DNA of 64,000 nucleotides. It comes from Lewinellaceae bacterium SD302 (GTDB lineage Bacteria; Bacteroidota; Bacteroidia; Chitinophagales; Saprospiraceae). The stretch spans positions 124,001-188,000 of the forward strand of contig PDLQ01000007.1 in assembly GCA_002591745.1 (NCBI GenBank). Reading direction: 5' to 3'. Under the pieces are notes generated by a model. It had not been told where the DNA came from, did no database searches, and saw nothing but the letters and a program-made list of their open reading frames with translations. Shown here piece by piece: positions 60,406 to 64,000 of this stretch. Numbering within the stretch: the stretch's first letter is position 1; every line of letters starts with the position of its first letter. A program made the position numbers and the translations under genes.

Positions 60406-63400
60406 ATGATTTTACGCATTGCTACTTTGTTAGTCATAGTCCAGATAATCCAGCTTTCAAGTATATCAGCACAGGTACAACCCTGCCCAAGTACGGAGTG
60501 TGGTACTTTTTTTGCGAACATCGACGTAAGCGGAAATCTGATTTTTTGCGAAGGAGAAACAGTCACCCTGGATAATACCTCTGACGCTGGCTTCGAATTC
60601 TTTATCGTCGACTGGGACGATGGTACCGTTGATACAATCAACGACTATGGAAATTTAACCCACGTCTACGATGATATTTTTGACGAGCCCTGCAGTAGTA
60701 GCGATCAAGTATTTGAGATTCGTTTTCAGGGCTTACTTTACTGTGATGACGGCTATACCTGTTCCGGCCCGATTTATCCCGTAATTATCCAGCCACCCGT
60801 AATTGCGGAGGCCAACGTTCCACTTCAGGTTTGCGTCAATAGCAACTTCACTATACCTAATCAATCCTGTAACGCCGATAGCTATCTCTGGACTTTTGGT
60901 GACGGTAGTACCTCCACTGACGAGATTCCTGCTCACGTCTATAGCAATACCGGAAATTTCACAGTCACACTGGAAGCAACCGGTAGCTGCGGTACGGATG
61001 TTTTTACCGCCAACGTCGAAGTCGTTGACCAGCCTAATGCCGTTTTTACAGCCTCCGATGATGACGGCATCGCCTGCCTGAACGAAGCGATCACCTTCCA
61101 AAACCAGTCCAACAGTTTCACTAACATTACATGGAGTATTACGCCGGGAATGGGAGACACCAACGTTTGGTGTTTTACCGATACCCTGATGACACTCAAT
61201 TCCGACCTGATCGAGGTGGTCTTCAAGCAGTTGAATACTTACACGATCACCATCAATGGCTCCAACGCCTGTGGAAATGTATCCGACGATATCGTGATCG
61301 AGATCATCGAAGCCCCGGAAGTGAACTTAAGTCCTCCAGCAGCCGCCTGTGACGAGACGACAATAACGGTAGCCGACCTGAACTACCAGTTGGATGGAGA
61401 TGCTACGGTTTGTTGGACTTTTACCAACGCCGACATCTCCGGCCCGATCTGTAACGACAACTGGACGGCGACCTTTACGGAAAACGGTACCGTAACGGCT
61501 ACGGCGAACGGTGAATGTGGGGAGGTGCTCGAAACCATTGATGTCACCGTTCAGAGCAGCGCCGAACCCGTCCTGACTGCCCAGGCGGAGTATTGCTCCG
61601 GCGATGCCCCGGACACGCTTACGGTAGATCAGCCGGGCGGGATACTGACCGGGCCGGGCGTGATCAGCAGCAATCCGCTGATTTTCGATCCCGGTGGTGC
61701 AGACATCGGTAATAACGTCCTGACGTATACCATCGACAACGGAGCCTGCTCTAACGAAACTTCGATCACTATTGTAGTGAACGAAAGCGCAACGCTCACG
61801 CTGGGTGCTCCTCCCGTCTGCGAAGATGGCGCTCCGATCCAACTAATGGCGGCCCCGGCGGGTGGTATTTGGTCCGGTGACGGGATAACTGATCCTGGCG
61901 GCACTTTCGATCCCAGTCAAGTAGGTGGCCCCGGTGTTTACCAGCCAGTTTATACTTTCCCCGACGCAGACTGTGAGGTAAGCCGAAGCCTCAGTGTATC
62001 TGTCAGTGCACTGCCCGTAGCAACGGTAAGCGACACGGGCCTGGTTTGCCTGGTCAATGAAGACCTCAACTTGACAACTTCTTCCGGATTTAGCGTCGAT
62101 TCTACGGGTGGGAACATCGTCTGGACCCTGAACGGCACCGACCTGCCAGGTGAAACCTTCAATCCCCAAACCGACCTGGGTGGAGTGGGGGAGTACCTGG
62201 CTTCCTTTGAATACCAGAATGGCCCCTGTACGATCACCGGCGATTTGGTCATCAGCGTAATCGAGAACCCCGTGCTGAGCCTTTCTCCGGATGATACCCG
62301 CTGCATCAGCGAAGGAACTTTTCAGCTGACGGCCAACCTGGGCGATGGAAGCTGGTCCGGGCCGGGCGTAGACCCCGAAACGGGCTTGGTTGATCTGGTA
62401 GCGGCCGGTGGGGGCACGTTTAATTACACCTATGTGTTTGGAGAAAATACCTCCTGCGAGCAAACGGGCCAGACCCAACTGACCATTGAAGATCCCGGCA
62501 GCCAGGTGGGGGCCGGGGCGCAACAAACCATTTGCGAAGGGACGGCCAATACCCTTACGCTGACGGGCGGGACCCCTGCCAACGGTGAATGGACCGGGCC
62601 GGGCGTGATTGACGGAGCGGCCGGCACCGTGGACCTCACTCAACTCGACCCGGGGATGGATTACGAATATACCTACACGATCACCGGCAGCTCTTCCAGC
62701 GATTGCTCAGCTTCGGCAAACAAGGAACTTCGCTACTTTGCCAGTCCAAATACCGACTACACGGTCAGTGGTAGCCTATGTATCGACGAATCGTTTACCC
62801 TCAACCCGGTAAACGCCGCGGCGGGCACAACTTTTTGCTGGGACTTTGGCGACGGCAGCCCGATTGTCTGTGATCCCGCGCCAACCCACGTTTATACCTC
62901 CGGAGGAAATTTTACTATTTCTCTCGTAGCTACCTCCGCCGAAGACTGTGATGCCGCCGCTGACACGACTGTCTTCGTTACCACCCCGCCAACTCCGGAT
63001 TTCACCCTTGCCCCCAGCAGCCCGAACAACTGCGCTCCCCTGACCCTTCAGATCGACGATCTGAGTAGCGGTATTGACTATACGACCCAGTGGTGTATCG
63101 GACAGGATACCTTCAACGGGCCACCCCCGGTGGATTATGTATTGGACGGCTTCTTGACGGATACCTTTATTAACGTCAGCCTGAAAACGACCAACTTTTG
63201 TGGACTGCGTGAGCTGGAAGACTCCATTTTGGTTCGCCCTTACCCGGTGGTGAATTTCGGACTGGATACCGACGATGGTTGCTCGCCCTTCAGCCCGGCC
63301 ATCAGCAATGTTACCCGGGGAAATCCTCAAAGCTGGTTATGGGATATGGGCAACGGCATTATCGGCACCGACAGCGTAGCGCCCACCGTGGTCTACACTA

Positions 63401-64000
63401 CCCCGGATGACTCGGTGAGTACCTACCTGATCACCCTCATCGCAACAAACGACTGTGGGGCGGATACACTGACCCGGGTCGTGACCGTGCACCCCCCCGA
63501 TGTAACCGCCTTCATCAGCCTGGACACCATCGCCGGCTGCCAACCCTGGACTTTTGAACCTGAAAGCTTTTCCACCCCGGGTGCCAATCTCTTCTGGGAA
63601 GTATTCGGCCCCGACGGAGATTTGGTTGCCAGCGGAGACAGCGTAACGCCATCCTTCGTACTTTTTGACGCCGGTTTTCACACCGTGATTCTTTCAGCAG
63701 CCCGCTGCGGAGCCGACCAGGATACGGTGATCGTCGAGGTCTTACCCGCCCCGGAGGTGAGTTTCGAACAGTTGCCTCAGGTTTGCGTGGGTAACATCGT
63801 AGAATTCACGAACACTTCTCCAACGCTGTCCGGGGCCGACTGGGACTTTGGGGACGGCAATACAAGCACCGATCTGAACCCGAATCACGTTTATGATTCC
63901 GTGGGTGTCTTTACCGTCACCATGACCGGTTATTCCCCCCTGAACGGCTGCCCCAATACAACTACCGGGGTTGTGGAAATTACTGCTCTTCCGGAGGTCG
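60406..64000 (+). CDS. giant PKD-domain surface protein, gliding adhesin-like (partial, 3' end outside window)
   Basis: At least 1198 codons, open to the right edge. Signal peptide (about 1-23) followed by PKD and Ig-like repeats. PKD examples: LWTFGDGSTSTDE near residue 165, CWDFGDGSPIVCD near 812, WDFGDGNTSTDLN near 1147. Many repeats contain GxWSG/GPGV motifs, e.g. GSWSGPGVDPETG near 650. Such proteins are T9SS-exported adhesins of gliding Bacteroidota; their C-terminal domain is off the window. Start ATG at 60406, 65 bp behind the SprF-like gene. Confidence 0.9.
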   Translation, partial: MILRIATLLVIVQIIQLSSISAQVQPCPSTECGTFFANIDVSGNLIFCEGETVTLDNTSDAGFEFFIVDWDDGTVDTINDYGNLTHVYDDIFDEPCSSSDQVFEIRFQGLLYCDDGYTCSGPIYPVIIQPPVIAEANVPLQVCVNSNFTIPNQSCNADSYLWTFGDGSTSTDEIPAHVYSNTGNFTVTLEATGSCGTDVFTANVEVVDQPNAVFTASDDDGIACLNEAITFQNQSNSFTNITWSITPGMGDTNVWCFTDTLMTLNSDLIEVVFKQLNTYTITINGSNACGNVSDDIVIEIIEAPEVNLSPPAAACDETTITVADLNYQLDGDATVCWTFTNADISGPICNDNWTATFTENGTVTATANGECGEVLETIDVTVQSSAEPVLTAQAEYCSGDAPDTLTVDQPGGILTGPGVISSNPLIFDPGGADIGNNVLTYTIDNGACSNETSITIVVNESATLTLGAPPVCEDGAPIQLMAAPAGGIWSGDGITDPGGTFDPSQVGGPGVYQPVYTFPDADCEVSRSLSVSVSALPVATVSDTGLVCLVNEDLNLTTSSGFSVDSTGGNIVWTLNGTDLPGETFNPQTDLGGVGEYLASFEYQNGPCTITGDLVISVIENPVLSLSPDDTRCISEGTFQLTANLGDGSWSGPGVDPETGLVDLVAAGGGTFNYTYVFGENTSCEQTGQTQLTIEDPGSQVGAGAQQTICEGTANTLTLTGGTPANGEWTGPGVIDGAAGTVDLTQLDPGMDYEYTYTITGSSSSDCSASANKELRYFASPNTDYTVSGSLCIDESFTLNPVNAAAGTTFCWDFGDGSPIVCDPAPTHVYTSGGNFTISLVATSAEDCDAAADTTVFVTTPPTPDFTLAPSSPNNCAPLTLQIDDLSSGIDYTTQWCIGQDTFNGPPPVDYVLDGFLTDTFINVSLKTTNFCGLRELEDSILVRPYPVVNFGLDTDDGCSPFSPAISNVTRGNPQSWLWDMGNGIIGTDSVAPTVVYTTPDDSVSTYLITLIATNDCGADTLTRVVTVHPPDVTAFISLDTIAGCQPWTFEPESFSTPGANLFWEVFGPDGDLVASGDSVTPSFVLFDAGFHTVILSAARCGADQDTVIVEVLPAPEVSFEQLPQVCVGNIVEFTNTSPTLSGADWDFGDGNTSTDLNPNHVYDSVGVFTVTMTGYSPLNGCPNTTTGVVEITALPEV
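60419..60435 (+). repeat. dispersed GCTACTTTG repeat, copy 17 (inside signal peptide region)
   Basis: Core at 60421-60429, read as Ile-Ala-Thr-Leu-Leu-Val, part of the hydrophobic core of the signal peptide. Full consensus TTGCTACTTTGTTAGTC. Confidence 0.75.
62730..62746 (+). repeat. dispersed GCTACTTTG repeat, copy 18 (inside PKD gene)
   Basis: Core at 62732-62740, read as Arg-Tyr-Phe-Ala-Ser. Right flank CCAGTCCAAATA resembles the copy at 52042. Confidence 0.65.

Noticed and set aside
61843-62643. 266-codon minus-strand open frame inside the PKD protein gene
   Set aside because: Shadow of the repeat-rich PKD gene, low-complexity translation without recognisable domains.
1-64000. tRNA, rRNA or riboswitch genes
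   Set aside because: No sequence with their conserved features was seen by reading; a covariance-model search would be decisive.

Overview
The window looks like chromosome of a marine Bacteroidota of the Saprospiria type (Lewinella/Neolewinella-like). The evidence is a T9SS C-terminal sorting domain (12121-14304), a PorP/SprF protein next to a giant PKD-repeat protein (59117 to the right edge), a TonB receptor with a carboxypeptidase-regulatory-like domain, an UpxY/NusG-like antiterminator heading a polysaccharide locus, several TAnnTTTG promoter boxes, and start codons without Shine-Dalgarno sequences. I see no rRNA, tRNA or CRISPR array. The genus is inference.

Left part (1-10882): a partial acyl-AMP ligase and an acyl-CoA-dehydrogenase-like flavoprotein overlap on the minus strand. 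A TonB receptor is divergent from a HupE/UreJ-like membrane protein. A single-module NRPS (C-A-PCP-TE, with Cys at the TE nucleophile position) overlaps its own 4'-phosphopantetheinyl transferase.

Middle part (10900-51954): a 41-kb run of minus-strand genes reading leftward from the UpxY-like gene at 51954. It encodes surface polysaccharide synthesis. UDP-sugar enzymes include UDP-glucuronate epimerase and decarboxylase, a UDP-HexNAc dehydrogenase, a C4-epimerase and a WbpD-like acetyltransferase. NeuA, NeuB and NeuC homologues point to a sialic-acid-type sugar. Export and chain-length genes are a Wza-like SLBB protein, a Wzz-like protein and an ABC exporter between two related GT-B-like proteins. 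Assembly and decoration genes include four clear glycosyltransferases, a Wzy-like polymerase, two AsnB-type amidotransferases, two FkbM methyltransferases, two sulfotransferases, a LbH acyltransferase, a beta-helix lipoprotein, a heparinase II/III-like lyase and a transglutaminase-like protein. No initiating phosphoglycosyltransferase or tyrosine kinase is visible, so the pathway is not fully contained here.

Right part (52103-64000): a small beta-barrel protein, an ECF sigma factor with a membrane-anchored TPR partner, a second Wzy/Wzz/Wzx-like set (54459-58556), a small membrane protein, then PorP/SprF and the partial PKD adhesin.

The most unusual feature is a dispersed short repeat, consensus TTGCTACTTTGYTAGTC. 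Its 9-base core GCTACTTTG occurs 18 times (both strands), in gaps and inside genes and in several reading frames, against about 0.5 expected by chance. There are also three copies of a ~155-bp MITE-like palindromic element with IS5-type ends and 3-bp target duplications; one copy interrupts a decayed DUF4143-type ATPase gene.
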